From the NCBI RefSeq assembly GCF_900155435.1, contig NZ_LT700212.1, forward strand, positions 3,129,015-3,193,014: a stretch of DNA of 64,000 bases, in the 5' to 3' direction. Under the pieces are notes generated by a model. It saw only the letters and a program-made list of their open reading frames with translations. It was not told the origin of the DNA and searched no databases. The position numbers and the translations under genes were made by a program. The DNA is from Actinomyces provencensis. Lineage in GTDB: Bacteria > Actinomycetota > Actinomycetes > Actinomycetales > Actinomycetaceae. This document shows positions 25,890-35,030 of this stretch, one piece after another. Positions within the stretch are counted from its first letter, which is position 1. The number at the start of each line of letters is the position of its first letter.

Positions 25890-27224
25890 GTGCCGGAAGT
25901 TCTCACACTGGTCATCGTGGCCGCCCTGGGACTGCTCGTCGGAGTGGTCGGGGTCACCGCGTTCATCTTCTCGGAGCGCCAACAGCGCGCCGAGGAGACG
26001 GTCGATGTCGACCACGAGGGACTCCCCGGTGAGGTCCTCTCCATCCTCACGGCCCTGCCGGGCATCGCCATCGTCGTGGAGGCCGATGACGCGATCGTGC
26101 GGGCCGGCGCCGCCGCCTACTCCAAGGGTCTGGTGCGTGGAGACGAACTCGGGCACGAGGCCCTGCTCGACCTCGTCCACAGGGTCCGACGGGGCGGTCT
26201 CGCACTCACGGAGAAGATGCAGCTGCCACGCTCCTCGCTCTCGCACTCGACGATGCTCGACTTCGAGGTCCGTGCGGCCGCCCTGCCCGCCGGACGCGTG
26301 CTGGTCCTGGCCGAGGACCTCACGCTCCAGCGGCGCATGGAGGCGACACGACGGGACTTCACCGCCAACGTCTCCCACGAGTTGAAGACCCCGGTGGGTG
26401 CCATCCAGCTCCTGGCGGAGACGATCGCCGACAATCCCTCCGATGAGGAGGCCGTCGCCCACTTCGCCCCGCGCCTGCGGCGTGAGGCCGAACGGCTCGC
26501 GGCCCTGGTCCAGGACATCATCGATCTCTCGCGCCTCCAGGAGCCCGATGCACTGGACGCCGCAGCACTGCTGGACGTCGATGACATCGTGAACGCTGCC
26601 ATCGTGCGCCAGGAGACCATCGCGGAGGCCAATGGCGTCGAGTTGACGGGTCCCGTGGTCGCCTCGGGGGCGCAGGTGTGGGGGGACCGTGACATGCTGG
26701 TCACGGCCGTGCGCAACCTCCTGGACAACGCCGTGCGCTACTCCACCCGCGGTGGCCGGGTGAGCGTGGGCGTCGAGACCCGTGACGACCTGGTGTCGGT
26801 GTCGGTCGTGGACTCCGGTGTCGGGATCTCCGAGGAGGACCAGGCGCGGATCTTCGAACGCTTCTACCGCGTGGACCCGGCCAGGTCGCGCAACACCGGC
26901 GGGACGGGCCTGGGGCTCTCCATCGTCAAGCACGTCGCCGCCGACCACGGGGGCACGGTCACGGTCTGGTCCCGTCCCGGGCGGGGCTCGACCTTCACGC
27001 TCGTCCTGCCCCTGGCGAGCGGCAGTGGGCCGGGTGCACACGGGAACGGGGACGAGGGCGCGGACCGGGATCCCGGAGAGGGGCCGGGCGAGGGCGTTGA
27101 CCCGGATCCCGACGAGGGCCCACGCGAGGACGGGGACGGCGCCGGGGCTCCCCACGTCGTCGGACCCGAGGACAGCACGGCCTCCCCGGACGGGGACGCC
27201 CCGATCAGGGAGAGGATGCCATGA
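25890..27224 (+). CDS. senX3: Phosphate-responsive sensor histidine kinase SenX3
   Basis: A 444-residue kinase. One TM (residues 5-27) is followed by a PAS-like region (50-145), HisKA with the H-box FTANVSHELKTPVGA (His163) and HATPase_c with NLLDNAVRYS and GGTGLGLSIV. After the ATPase domain comes a 65-residue acidic Gly/Asp/Pro tail, longer than in known SenX3. GTG 25890 is chosen because TACTGT (25877-25882) lies seven bases upstream, as in leaderless genes. The stop overlaps the regX3 start (ATGA). It phosphorylates RegX3 when phosphate is low. Confidence 0.93.
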   Translation: MPEVLTLVIVAALGLLVGVVGVTAFIFSERQQRAEETVDVDHEGLPGEVLSILTALPGIAIVVEADDAIVRAGAAAYSKGLVRGDELGHEALLDLVHRVRRGGLALTEKMQLPRSSLSHSTMLDFEVRAAALPAGRVLVLAEDLTLQRRMEATRRDFTANVSHELKTPVGAIQLLAETIADNPSDEEAVAHFAPRLRREAERLAALVQDIIDLSRLQEPDALDAAALLDVDDIVNAAIVRQETIAEANGVELTGPVVASGAQVWGDRDMLVTAVRNLLDNAVRYSTRGGRVSVGVETRDDLVSVSVVDSGVGISEEDQARIFERFYRVDPARSRNTGGTGLGLSIVKHVAADHGGTVTVWSRPGRGSTFTLVLPLASGSGPGAHGNGDEGADRDPGEGPGEGVDPDPDEGPREDGDGAGAPHVVGPEDSTASPDGDAPIRERMP

Positions 27225-27904
27225 GCGCGATCCTGGTGGTCGAGGACGAGGACTCCTACCGCGAGCCACTCGCCTTCAACCTGCGTCGCGACGGGTACGA
27301 GGTGGGCGAGGCCGCCGACGGCGAGGTCGGACTGGCCATGGCCGAGTCGGGGGACTTCGACCTCGTCCTCCTGGACCTCATGCTCCCGGGTCTGCCGGGC
27401 ACCGAGGTCTGCCGTCGTCTGCGCCAGACCTCCGACGTCCCCGTCATCATGCTCACCGCGAAGGACGACGTGGTCGACCGCGTCGTGGGTCTGGAGATCG
27501 GCGCGGACGACTACGTGACCAAGCCGTACAGCTACCGTGAGCTGCTCGCACGGGTGAGGGCTGTCCTGCGGCGCCGCTCCTCCGCCCTCCAGGAGGAGGA
27601 CGAGGACCTCCTGGAGGTCGGCGCCGTCCAGTTGTGGGTCGAACGCCACGAGGTGGCCGTCGACGGTCGGCAGGTGGCCATGCCCCTGCGGGAGTTCGAA
27701 CTCCTGGAGTACCTCGCGCGCAACCCCGACCGCGTGCTGACCCGCTCCCAGCTCATGGACCGTGTGTGGGGCATCGACTACGTCGGGGAGACCAAGACCC
27801 TCGACGTCCACGTCAAGAGGTTGAGGGCGAAGATCGAACCCGATCCCTCCCATCCCGTGCGCCTGGTGACGGTGCGGGGACTGGGGTACAAGCTGGTGTC
27901 CTGA
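27221..27904 (+). CDS. regX3: Response regulator RegX3
   Basis: A 227-residue OmpR/PhoB-type regulator. The receiver domain has acidic Glu9/Asp10, phospho-acceptor Asp52 in DLVLLDLMLPG and Lys101 (YVTKPYSYREL). The C-terminal winged helix includes REFELLEYLARNPDRVLTRSQLMDRVWG and LDVHVKRLRAKIE. It overlaps senX3 by four bases. The known role is activating phosphate-uptake genes by binding GTTCACC repeats, such as the box at 25789-25806. Confidence 0.95.
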   Translation: MSAILVVEDEDSYREPLAFNLRRDGYEVGEAADGEVGLAMAESGDFDLVLLDLMLPGLPGTEVCRRLRQTSDVPVIMLTAKDDVVDRVVGLEIGADDYVTKPYSYRELLARVRAVLRRRSSALQEEDEDLLEVGAVQLWVERHEVAVDGRQVAMPLREFELLEYLARNPDRVLTRSQLMDRVWGIDYVGETKTLDVHVKRLRAKIEPDPSHPVRLVTVRGLGYKLVS

Positions 27905-28037
27905 CGGGTCCCGTCACAGGGGGTCGCACCCCTGATCAGGGGCGCAGAGCCTACGCCCCGGAGGCCGCACCGGGCCACTCGACGCGCCTGCTGGTAGAAT
28001 GGCCTGCGTCGCCTCGAGTCGCAGGGAGCATCATCAC

Positions 28038-28559
28038 ATGACTTTCACCATCGGCCAGACGGTCGTGTATCCCCATCACGGGGCCGCCACGATCGAGGAC
28101 ATCGCCCAGCGCGTGATCCGTGGTGAGGAGAAGACCTACCTGACGCTGCGCGTCACGCAGGGAGACCTGACCATCCAGGTCCCCGCCGAGAACGTGGACC
28201 TGGTGGGTGTGCGCGACGTCGTCGACGAGGACGGCCTCGAGGAGGTCATCTCCGTCCTGCGCGCCCCCTACGTCGAGGAACCCACCAACTGGTCACGCCG
28301 CTTCAAGGCCAACCAGGAGAAGATCGCCACCGGGGACATCGTCAAGGTCTCCGAGGTCGTGCGCGACCTGACGCGCCGCGACGCACACAAGAAGCTCTCC
28401 ACCGGGGAGAAGCGGATGCTCACCAAGGCCCGCCAGATCCTCACCTCCGAGCTCGCCCTCGCCCGCCACATCGACAAGGAGCGCGCCTCGGAGCGCCTCG
28501 ACACGATCCTCGCCGAGGGCGAGGACGCCGCGGAGCAGGAAACCGCGGCCGCCGAGTGA
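28038..28559 (+). CDS. carD: CarD-family RNA polymerase-binding transcription factor
   Basis: A 173-residue protein: an N-terminal Tudor-like RNAP-interaction domain ([39 protein letters not shown]) and a helical C-terminal DNA-contact domain with [13 protein letters not shown]. CarD stabilises the open promoter complex, mainly at rRNA and housekeeping promoters, and is essential in mycobacteria. GGGAGCATCATCAC precedes the ATG; TAGAAT at about 27993 is a likely -10 box. The next gene, ispD, begins 4 bp after the stop. Confidence 0.96.
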   Translation: MTFTIGQTVVYPHHGAATIEDIAQRVIRGEEKTYLTLRVTQGDLTIQVPAENVDLVGVRDVVDEDGLEEVISVLRAPYVEEPTNWSRRFKANQEKIATGDIVKVSEVVRDLTRRDAHKKLSTGEKRMLTKARQILTSELALARHIDKERASERLDTILAEGEDAAEQETAAAE

Positions 28560-28563
28560 CACG

Positions 28564-29436
28564 GTGGTGGCACTCGCCGTCCTGACCGCAGCCGGTTCGG
28601 GCAACCGGTTGGGTTGCGAGGGGCCGAAGGCCCTGGTGGAACTGGCCGGGAGGACACTGCTGGAGCGTGCGGCCGAGGGCCTGGCCGACGCAGGTGTGGC
28701 CGCCCTCGTCGTCACCGCACCGGAGCACGACCTGGAGGACTTCCGCCGCGTCCTGCCCGGGCACGTCCCCACCGCACCGCACGTGCCCGTCGTCCTCGTC
28801 GCCGGGGGTGCGTCACGCCAGGCGTCCGTGGCCGCCGGCCTGGAGGCACTGCCCGAGGCCGCGGCCCTGGCGGGTGTCGACCTGGGGGAGGACACGCCCG
28901 TGCTCGTCCATGACGCCGCGCGTTGTCTGACGCCCCCCGAGGTGGTGGCCCGGGTCGTCACCGCCATCGAGCAAGGAAGTCTCGCCGTCGTACCCGGTCT
29001 GCCCGTCACCGACACCCTCAAGGAGGTCGCTCCCGAGTCGTCACAGGTGGGTCCGGCCGTGCTGGGCCATGAGACCCTCGCGGGAGCCCGTCCCGGGGGA
29101 ACCCCCGCGGGGTCCACAGAGGCCCGCCTCCCCGGGGAGGCATGCGACGGCGACACACACCCGGAGGTGCGCAGGGTCGTGGGCACACCGGATCGTTCCC
29201 ACCTGTGGGCCGTCCAGACACCGCAGGGCTTCCGCTGGTCGGTGCTGCTGCGTGCGCACGAGCACGGTCGGGACCTCGCTGCCTCGGAGTCGACCGCGGC
29301 CACGGACGACGCCGCCCTGGTCGAGGCGCTGGGCCTGCCCGTCGACATGGTCCGCGGCGACGTCCTCGCCCTCAAGGTCACCACACGCACCGACCTGCTC
29401 CTCGCCGAGCTCCTCGTCGCCCGTCGCCCCACCTGA
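28564..29436 (+). CDS. ispD: 2-C-methyl-D-erythritol 4-phosphate cytidylyltransferase
   Basis: A 290-residue enzyme of the MEP isoprenoid pathway. It has AVLTAAGSGNRLGCEGPKALVELAG (CTP binding), VLVHDAARCLTP, PGLPVTDTLKEV and the C-terminal WAVQTPQGFRW and DDAALVEALG. Between DTLKEV and RRVVGTPDR there is a 45-residue Gly/Pro-rich insertion absent from typical IspD (about 230 residues), probably a surface loop. GTG start four bases after carD. The last codons run into a tandem repeat. Confidence 0.93.
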   Translation: MVALAVLTAAGSGNRLGCEGPKALVELAGRTLLERAAEGLADAGVAALVVTAPEHDLEDFRRVLPGHVPTAPHVPVVLVAGGASRQASVAAGLEALPEAAALAGVDLGEDTPVLVHDAARCLTPPEVVARVVTAIEQGSLAVVPGLPVTDTLKEVAPESSQVGPAVLGHETLAGARPGGTPAGSTEARLPGEACDGDTHPEVRRVVGTPDRSHLWAVQTPQGFRWSVLLRAHEHGRDLAASESTAATDDAALVEALGLPVDMVRGDVLALKVTTRTDLLLAELLVARRPT

Positions 29437-29509
29437 TCGTCCGTCGCCCCCCCGGTCGCCCGTCGCCCCGCCTGATCGTCCGCGGCCCCGGTCGGTCGCC
29501 CGTCGCCCC
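29416..29509. repeat. 39-40-bp tandem repeat at the 3' end of ispD
   Basis: GTCGCCCGTCGCCCC recurs at 29416, 29455 and 29495, with CCTGATCGTCCG between copies: about 2.4 copies. The first copy encodes the last residues of IspD and the rest is intergenic. A short CGCCCCAAGGGGCG palindrome follows. Confidence 0.8.
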
Positions 29510-29688
29510 AAGGGGCGGGGGGCCGGGAGGCCGGGGCCCTCGTGAAGGGGGAGTCCTGTCCGGCTCCCCGGGGCACAACTGCGTTCTGCGGGGGAGCGCC
29601 CGTGCTAGCTTTCCCATGGGCGGGCTCCCGCCCCTCCAGGAGCCGTCGCGCGCCAGTGCGACGACGGTCGCACAGGAAGCGAACCGAC

Positions 29689-31116
29689 ATGTCCCAACCG
29701 GACGTCCACGGACCCGCCAGCGCACCCCCACCCTCGTCCCCGGGTGATCTCGTCCCCGCCAGGCGCATCATGACCCCGACGGTCATCGGATGGGCGTTCT
29801 GGGACTGGGGGAGTGCCGCCTTCAATGCGGTCGCGACCACCTTCGTCTTCTCCGTCTACCTCACCTCCGGTGCCTTCGCCGACAAGGTCACCTCCAGTGA
29901 GCACCTCTCCCTGGGGCTCACCGTCGCGGGGGTCCTCATCGCGCTGCTGGCACCCGTCACCGGCCAGCGGGCCGACCGCCGGGGTCGTGGTGGGGTGTGG
30001 CTGGGCTGGTTCACCGCAGCGGTGGTCGTGTGCATGGCACTGATGTTCTTCGTGGCACCCGAGGGACCCCTGGGCGGCATGCGGGGCCTGTGGCTGGGCA
30101 TCGCGCTGCTGGGCATGGGCAACATCTTCTTCGAGTTCGCCTCCGTCAACTACAACGCGATGCTCAACCACATCTCCGACCGCTCCACGATGGGTCGTGT
30201 CTCCGGCCTGGGTTGGGGAATGGGATACGTCGGGGGCATCGTGCTGCTCCTGTTCCTCTTCGTGGCCTTCATCAATCCGGAGGTCGGCCTCTTCGGGGTC
30301 ACCCATGACAACGGGATGAACATCCGTGTCTCGATGCTCTTCGCCGCGGCGTGGTTCGCCGTGTTCGCCACCCCGGTGATCCTCAACCCGCCGCGCCCGC
30401 ACCACCACGGCGGGGACGACGGGCGCGAACCCATCTGGGACTCCTACCGACGCCTGTGGGGCACGGTCGTCTCCCTGGCCAGGAACGCGCCCCACGCCCT
30501 GTCCTTCCTCATCGCCTCCGCGGTGTTCCGCGACGGGCTGGCAGGGGTCTTCACCTTCGGGGCGATCCTGGCGGGGACGGTCTTCGGGTTCAGTGCCTCG
30601 GAGGTCATCCTCTTCGCGATCGCGGCGAACGTCGTCGCCGGTCTGGCCACGATCGGGTTCGGGACGCTGGACGACCGCTTCGGCCCGAAGCGGGTCATCG
30701 TGCTCTCACTGGCCGTCATGGTGCTCTCCGGGACCGGCGTCTTCCTCCTCCACTCCCTGGGAAAGCCGGTCTTCTGGGTGCTGGGCCTGCTGCTGTGCGT
30801 CTTCGTCGGCCCCGCGCAGTCGGCCTCGCGATCCTTCCTGGGTCGCGTCATCCCGGAGGGGCGGGAGGGCGAGGTCTTCGGCCTCTACGCCACCACCGGG
30901 CGCGCGGTGTCCTTCCTGTCCCCCCTCATGTACGGCCTGTCCATCCGCATCGGGCGCCACCTCACCCCCGAGGGCCAGGACCCGACGCACTGGGGCATCC
31001 TGGGCATCGTCCTCATCCTCGCGATCGGACTGGTCCTGGTGCTCCCGATCCGCCAGGACCGCGCCCACCTCGACATCTACGAGGACGAGGGCGGGGCCGC
31101 CTCCGCCCGGAGTTGA
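29689..31116 (+). CDS. Atg22/UMF1-like MFS transporter
   Basis: A 475-residue protein with 12 predicted TM segments. It belongs to the Atg22-like branch: WAFWDWGSAAFNAVATTFVFSVYLTS at the start, then TGQRADRRGRG, LDDRFGPKRVI and the SRSFLGRVIPEGREGEVFGLYATTGR block typical of the family. Atg22 proteins export amino acids from vacuoles in yeast; bacterial substrates are unknown. ATG 29689 follows AGGAAGCG. It sits between ispD and ispF, breaking the usual carD-ispD-ispF order. Confidence 0.88.
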   Translation: MSQPDVHGPASAPPPSSPGDLVPARRIMTPTVIGWAFWDWGSAAFNAVATTFVFSVYLTSGAFADKVTSSEHLSLGLTVAGVLIALLAPVTGQRADRRGRGGVWLGWFTAAVVVCMALMFFVAPEGPLGGMRGLWLGIALLGMGNIFFEFASVNYNAMLNHISDRSTMGRVSGLGWGMGYVGGIVLLLFLFVAFINPEVGLFGVTHDNGMNIRVSMLFAAAWFAVFATPVILNPPRPHHHGGDDGREPIWDSYRRLWGTVVSLARNAPHALSFLIASAVFRDGLAGVFTFGAILAGTVFGFSASEVILFAIAANVVAGLATIGFGTLDDRFGPKRVIVLSLAVMVLSGTGVFLLHSLGKPVFWVLGLLLCVFVGPAQSASRSFLGRVIPEGREGEVFGLYATTGRAVSFLSPLMYGLSIRIGRHLTPEGQDPTHWGILGIVLILAIGLVLVLPIRQDRAHLDIYEDEGGAASARS

Positions 31117-31218
31117 GCCCGGGAGTCCCCCACACGATCGCTGCACACGTGGCGCCCACGGGTTCGTCCCCACCGGCGGCATCCTGCGTCCCCGGTCCGT
31201 CGACCTGCCCGTGCCCCT

Positions 31219-31240
31219 GTGCCCCGGGGCGCGGGGGCAC
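31219..31240. terminator. Candidate terminator between the MFS gene and ispF
   Basis: GTGCCCC (31219-31225) pairs with GGGGCAC (31234-31240). The rest of the 224-bp convergent gap has a GACGAGGGCG-type 10-mer (31256-31265) and no gene. Confidence 0.4.
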
Positions 31241-31340
31241 GCCCAGCACCGGGGCCGCCCTCGTCACCCGTGCGCGTCAGGACCCGCATGCGGGGCGTGC
31301 GGGGACCTGTCTGCGGGGTGCGGGCCGCGCGGGAGAAGGG

Positions 31341-31859
31341 TCAGAAGAAGACGTCGTCGTCGTCCTCGGAGCGCACCACCAGGGCTGCGGCCTGTGCGGC
31401 GAGGCCCTCGCTGCGACCCGCGAACCCCAGGCCGTCCGTGGTGGTCGCCGAGACGGACACGGGGGCGCCGATGACCTCGGCCATGCGGGCGGAGGCCTCG
31501 CTGAGGCGCCCCGACATGCGTGGTCGGTTGCCGATGACCTGCACGGTCACATTGCCCACGGACCATCCGGCCTCGTCGAGCAGGCGCACGACCTCGTGGA
31601 GGAATGCCTCACCGGGGGCCCCACCCCACTCCGGGCGTGAGGTCCCGAAGACAGTGCCCATGTCACCCAGACCGGCTGCGGCGAGCAGGGCGTCGCACAC
31701 GGCGTGGGCGGCGACGTCCCCGTCGGAGTGACCCACCAGGGCGGGTTCCCCGGGCCACTCCAGGCACGCGAGCTTCATGGTCGTGACGGGAGCATCCTCA
31801 CGGACCGGGGCGAAGGCGTGGACGTCGAGCGCCTGGCCGACGCGGAAGGGGATCACCAT
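31341..31859 (-). CDS. ispF: 2-C-methyl-D-erythritol 2,4-cyclodiphosphate synthase
   Basis: A 172-residue MEP-pathway enzyme: [14 protein letters not shown] (metal ligands Asp and His), [27 protein letters not shown] and [23 protein letters not shown]. Full length. It is on the opposite strand to ispD and cysS, whereas these genes are co-directional in mycobacteria. Minus-strand TAGGGT (31871-31866) six bases before the ATG suggests a leaderless transcript from a promoter divergent to cysS. Confidence 0.95.
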   Translation of the reverse strand: MVIPFRVGQALDVHAFAPVREDAPVTTMKLACLEWPGEPALVGHSDGDVAAHAVCDALLAAAGLGDMGTVFGTSRPEWGGAPGEAFLHEVVRLLDEAGWSVGNVTVQVIGNRPRMSGRLSEASARMAEVIGAPVSVSATTTDGLGFAGRSEGLAAQAAALVVRSEDDDDVFF

Positions 31860-31976
31860 GCCACCACCCTATCCGCGCGCGCGTGCACGCAGAGCCATCC
31901 GTCCGTGCCGCCGTCACGCGGTCCCACCACCGGGGCGCCCGCCTGGGCCACCTGCGCCGCCACTACGATGGGAGCC

Positions 31977-33416
31977 ATGGCGCTGCACCTCCACGACTCA
32001 AAGACCGCACGGCTCCAACCCCTGGAGCCGGTCATCCCCGGCCACGTCGGGATCTACCTCTGCGGGGCGACGGTGCAGGGTGCGCCCCACGTCGGACACC
32101 TGCGCTCCGCAGTCGCCTTCGACGCCCTCATCCGTTGGCTGCGCCGCAGCGGGACCGATGTCACCTACATCCGCAACATCACCGACATCGACGACAAGAT
32201 CCTCACCAAGTCCGCCGAGGCGGGCTGGCAGTGGTGGGCATGGGCCTCGCGCTTCGAGCGGGAGTTCGACGCCGCGTACCGCACGCTCGGTGTCCTGCCC
32301 CCCACCTTCGAGCCGCGCGCCACCGCCCACATCCCCGACCAGATCGCCCTCGTCCAGCGCCTGCTCGACCGCGACCACGCCTACGAGGACGGGCACGGCA
32401 ATGTCTACTTCGACGTGCACTCCCAGCCCGACTACGGCTCGCTGACGCGTCAGCGCCTCGTCGACATGCGCACCACGGAGGACGACTCCCAGATCGACGC
32501 GACCGTCGAGGCCGGCAAGCGGGATCCGCGTGACTTCGCCCTGTGGAAGGCGGCCAAGCCCGGGGAACCCGCCACCGCCCGGTGGGAGTCCCCCTGGGGG
32601 CAGGGGCGACCCGGCTGGCACCTGGAGTGCTCGGCCATGTCGCGGCGCTACCTGGGTGAGACCTTCGACATCCACGGGGGCGGGATCGACCTGCGCTTCC
32701 CCCACCACGAGAACGAGCAGGCGCAGTCCCACGGCGCCGGGTGGGGCTTCGCGCGCCTGTGGGTCCACAACGCGTGGGTGACCACCAAGGGCGAGAAGAT
32801 GTCGAAGTCGCTGGGCAACACCCTCTCGGTGGAGGCCCTGACCCGCGACTTCCCGCCCGCGGTGCTGAGGTGGGCGCTGTCGACCGTCCACCACCGCAGC
32901 GCCATCGAGTGGGGGCCCGAGACCCTGCCCGATGCCGCCCTCGCCTGGGAGCGCTTCTCCGGGTTCGTGGCCCGGGCCATCGACACGGTCGGCGAGGTCG
33001 AGGACGTGGCACTCGCCCCGGAGGAGTTGCCCGGGGGATTCAGTGCGGCCATGGACGACGACCTCAATGTCGCCGGTGCCCTGGCCGTGGCGCACGAGCA
33101 CCTGCGCCTGGGCAACACCGCCCTGGCCGAGGGAGACCGGGAGACCGTGCTGCGTGAGCAGACGCTCGTGCGCTCCATGCTCGACGTGCTGGGCCTGGAC
33201 CCGGCCTCCCCGCAGTGGCGGGCGACGACCGAAGGCCAGGGCGGGGGCGCCGAACACGAGGCGCTGTCCAGTCTGGTCGGGGCGGTCGTGGAGGAGCGCG
33301 CCGAGGCGCGTGCCGCCAAGGACTGGACGAGGGCGGACGCCCTGCGTGACCGACTGGCTGCCGCGGGCGTCGTGCTGGAGGACGGCAAGGACGGAGCCAC
33401 CTGGCGACTCGCCTGA
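31977..33416 (+). CDS. cysS: Cysteinyl-tRNA synthetase
   Basis: A 479-residue class I synthetase. It has IYLCGATVQGAPHVGHLRSAV, with the first zinc ligand at Cys29 and an HVGH form of the HIGH motif (38-41), GWHLECSAMS and HGGGIDLRFPHHENE (other zinc ligands), and KMSKS at 274-278. The DALR-like C-terminal region ends in RADALRDRLAAAGV. TACGAT (31964-31969) seven bases before the ATG indicates leaderless initiation. Divergent from ispF with 117 bp between starts. Confidence 0.96.
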   Translation: MALHLHDSKTARLQPLEPVIPGHVGIYLCGATVQGAPHVGHLRSAVAFDALIRWLRRSGTDVTYIRNITDIDDKILTKSAEAGWQWWAWASRFEREFDAAYRTLGVLPPTFEPRATAHIPDQIALVQRLLDRDHAYEDGHGNVYFDVHSQPDYGSLTRQRLVDMRTTEDDSQIDATVEAGKRDPRDFALWKAAKPGEPATARWESPWGQGRPGWHLECSAMSRRYLGETFDIHGGGIDLRFPHHENEQAQSHGAGWGFARLWVHNAWVTTKGEKMSKSLGNTLSVEALTRDFPPAVLRWALSTVHHRSAIEWGPETLPDAALAWERFSGFVARAIDTVGEVEDVALAPEELPGGFSAAMDDDLNVAGALAVAHEHLRLGNTALAEGDRETVLREQTLVRSMLDVLGLDPASPQWRATTEGQGGGAEHEALSSLVGAVVEERAEARAAKDWTRADALRDRLAAAGVVLEDGKDGATWRLA

Positions 33417-33792
33417 GGATGTGTTCCTGAAGCGTCCTCGTGGAGGCATCACGGCGCGGGTGTGAACGTCGAAGTGCGGGCAGGGCTGCGGGCCAGCTCG
33501 ACGGTGTTGCGACATCGGTGCCCGCGTCGTCTCCGGCACGCCTTGTGCGTCGTGCGTTCGTTCCGCCCGTGACCATGTGCGCGTCCGCCGAACGGTGGAC
33601 TTCCCACCGAGCGGTGGGGGTACAGGGCCACCGTTCGGTGGGAACCCCACCTCTCGACGCGGTAGGGACCCTTCGCGCGTCGAGGACCCGTGTCCTGTGG
33701 CGCTCCCGGGACACCTGACGTCCCGCCCGCCGGGGCCACCCGCTACGCTGTTCCTGCTCCTGCGACCGTGGGGGCCGGACGGGGAGGGTGCA
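33417..33792. repeat. Intergenic region with nested inverted repeats (33588-33638)
   Basis: A 376-bp gap without a convincing gene. CCGAACGGTGG (33588-33598) is perfectly inverted at CCACCGTTCGG (33628-33638). Between them CCCACCG/CGGTGGG makes a small hairpin (about 33603-33618). TACGCT near 33743 may be a -10 box for rlmB. The CACCGAACGGTG core also occurs after hemH (about 8131). Confidence 0.6.
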
Positions 33793-34788
33793 ATGGCAGG
33801 CAACGAGGGACGCCGCGGCGCGGTGCGCAGGAGCGGGTCCAAGAAGGGCCCCAAGGTCGGCACCGGCGGTCACTCCCGCAAGAAGCTCGAAGGCAGGGGC
33901 CCCACGCCCAAGGCCGAGGACCGCACCTACCACGCCGCCCACAAGCGCAAGGTCGCCCGTGAGGCCCAGGAGGAACGCGAGGCCGCGATCGCACGTGCCC
34001 GGGCGAAGTCCTCGATCAAGGTCCCGGCAGGACGTGAACTGATCGCGGGGCGCAATCCCGTGGCCGAGGCCGTGCGGGCCGGTGTTCCCGTGGCGCGCGT
34101 CTTCGTGGCGGGCTCCATCGGGGACGACCGCGTCGAGGAGGTCGTGCGCGCAGCGGCCGGGCAGGGTGCCCCCGTCCTGGAGGTGACCCGACGTGACCTG
34201 GACGTCGCCACCGATGGCGCCGTCCACCAGGGCGTGGCCATCGAGGTCCCGGCGTACGAGTACACGGACCTCAAGGAACTCATCGCCTCGTCCCTGCAGC
34301 AGGTCGGGGTGCCGCTGCTGGTGGCCCTGGACCAGGTCACCGACCCGCACAACCTGGGTGCCGTCCTGCGCTCGGCAGGCGCCTTCGGCGCCGATGGCGT
34401 GGTCATCCCGGAGCGTCGCTCCGCAGGTGTGACCACCACCGCCTGGAAGGTGTCCGCCGGTGCCGCGGCGCGCGTCCCCGTCTCCCGGGTGACGAACCTG
34501 GTGCGCGCCCTGCAGGAGTGCCGCACGGCGGGCTTCTTCGTCGTCGGCCTGGACGGGGGTTCCGACGTGTCGGTGCGTGACCTGCCCCTGGCCACCGAGC
34601 CCCTGGTCCTGGTCACCGGCGCCGAGGGGTCGGGTCTGTCGCGACTGGTGCGCGAGACCTGCGACCAGGTCGTCTCCATCCCGATCTCGGGGCGGGTCGA
34701 GTCCCTCAACGCCGCCGTGGCCACCAGCATCGCCCTCTACGAGGTCGCCTCCGTGCGCGCGGAGGCCCTCGCCGCCACCTCCGACTGA
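33793..34788 (+). CDS. rlmB: 23S rRNA (guanosine-2'-O-)-methyltransferase RlmB
   Basis: A 331-residue SpoU-family enzyme that methylates G2251 (E. coli numbering) of 23S rRNA. A basic, lysine-rich N-terminal extension of about 80 residues (usual in Actinomycetota) is followed by LIAGRNPVAEAV (substrate-binding domain). The knotted SPOUT domain has motif 1 DPHNLGAVLRSAGAFG, motif 2 LVTGAEGSGL and motif 3 IPISGRVESLNAAVATSIALYE. GGGGAGGGTGCA supplies the RBS. It follows cysS as in mycobacteria. Confidence 0.95.
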   Translation: MAGNEGRRGAVRRSGSKKGPKVGTGGHSRKKLEGRGPTPKAEDRTYHAAHKRKVAREAQEEREAAIARARAKSSIKVPAGRELIAGRNPVAEAVRAGVPVARVFVAGSIGDDRVEEVVRAAAGQGAPVLEVTRRDLDVATDGAVHQGVAIEVPAYEYTDLKELIASSLQQVGVPLLVALDQVTDPHNLGAVLRSAGAFGADGVVIPERRSAGVTTTAWKVSAGAAARVPVSRVTNLVRALQECRTAGFFVVGLDGGSDVSVRDLPLATEPLVLVTGAEGSGLSRLVRETCDQVVSIPISGRVESLNAAVATSIALYEVASVRAEALAATSD

Positions 34789-35030
34789 CCGTCGTGTCCC
34801 GACCCGGGTACGGGATCCCGCCGCACCTCCCCGGGGCACGCCCCGAGTGGGCCGTGAGGCGTGGGTCGAGGGCCGGGTGAGCCGTGCCCCGTGGAGGGGG
34901 GACCTGCGCGTACCCCTCCCTGCGCCGTAAGGTGGATCACACACGCCTGTGGACACCGAGCAGGGGTGGGGACGCCCTCGTCGCCCCCACCGACCTCCCT
35001 GCCACACGGGCCCGAGGTGAGGAGTACGGG

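Noticed and set aside
29502..29518. Terminator after ispD
   Set aside because: The CGCCCCAAGGGGCG palindrome is short, has no U-tract and is part of the tandem repeat region.
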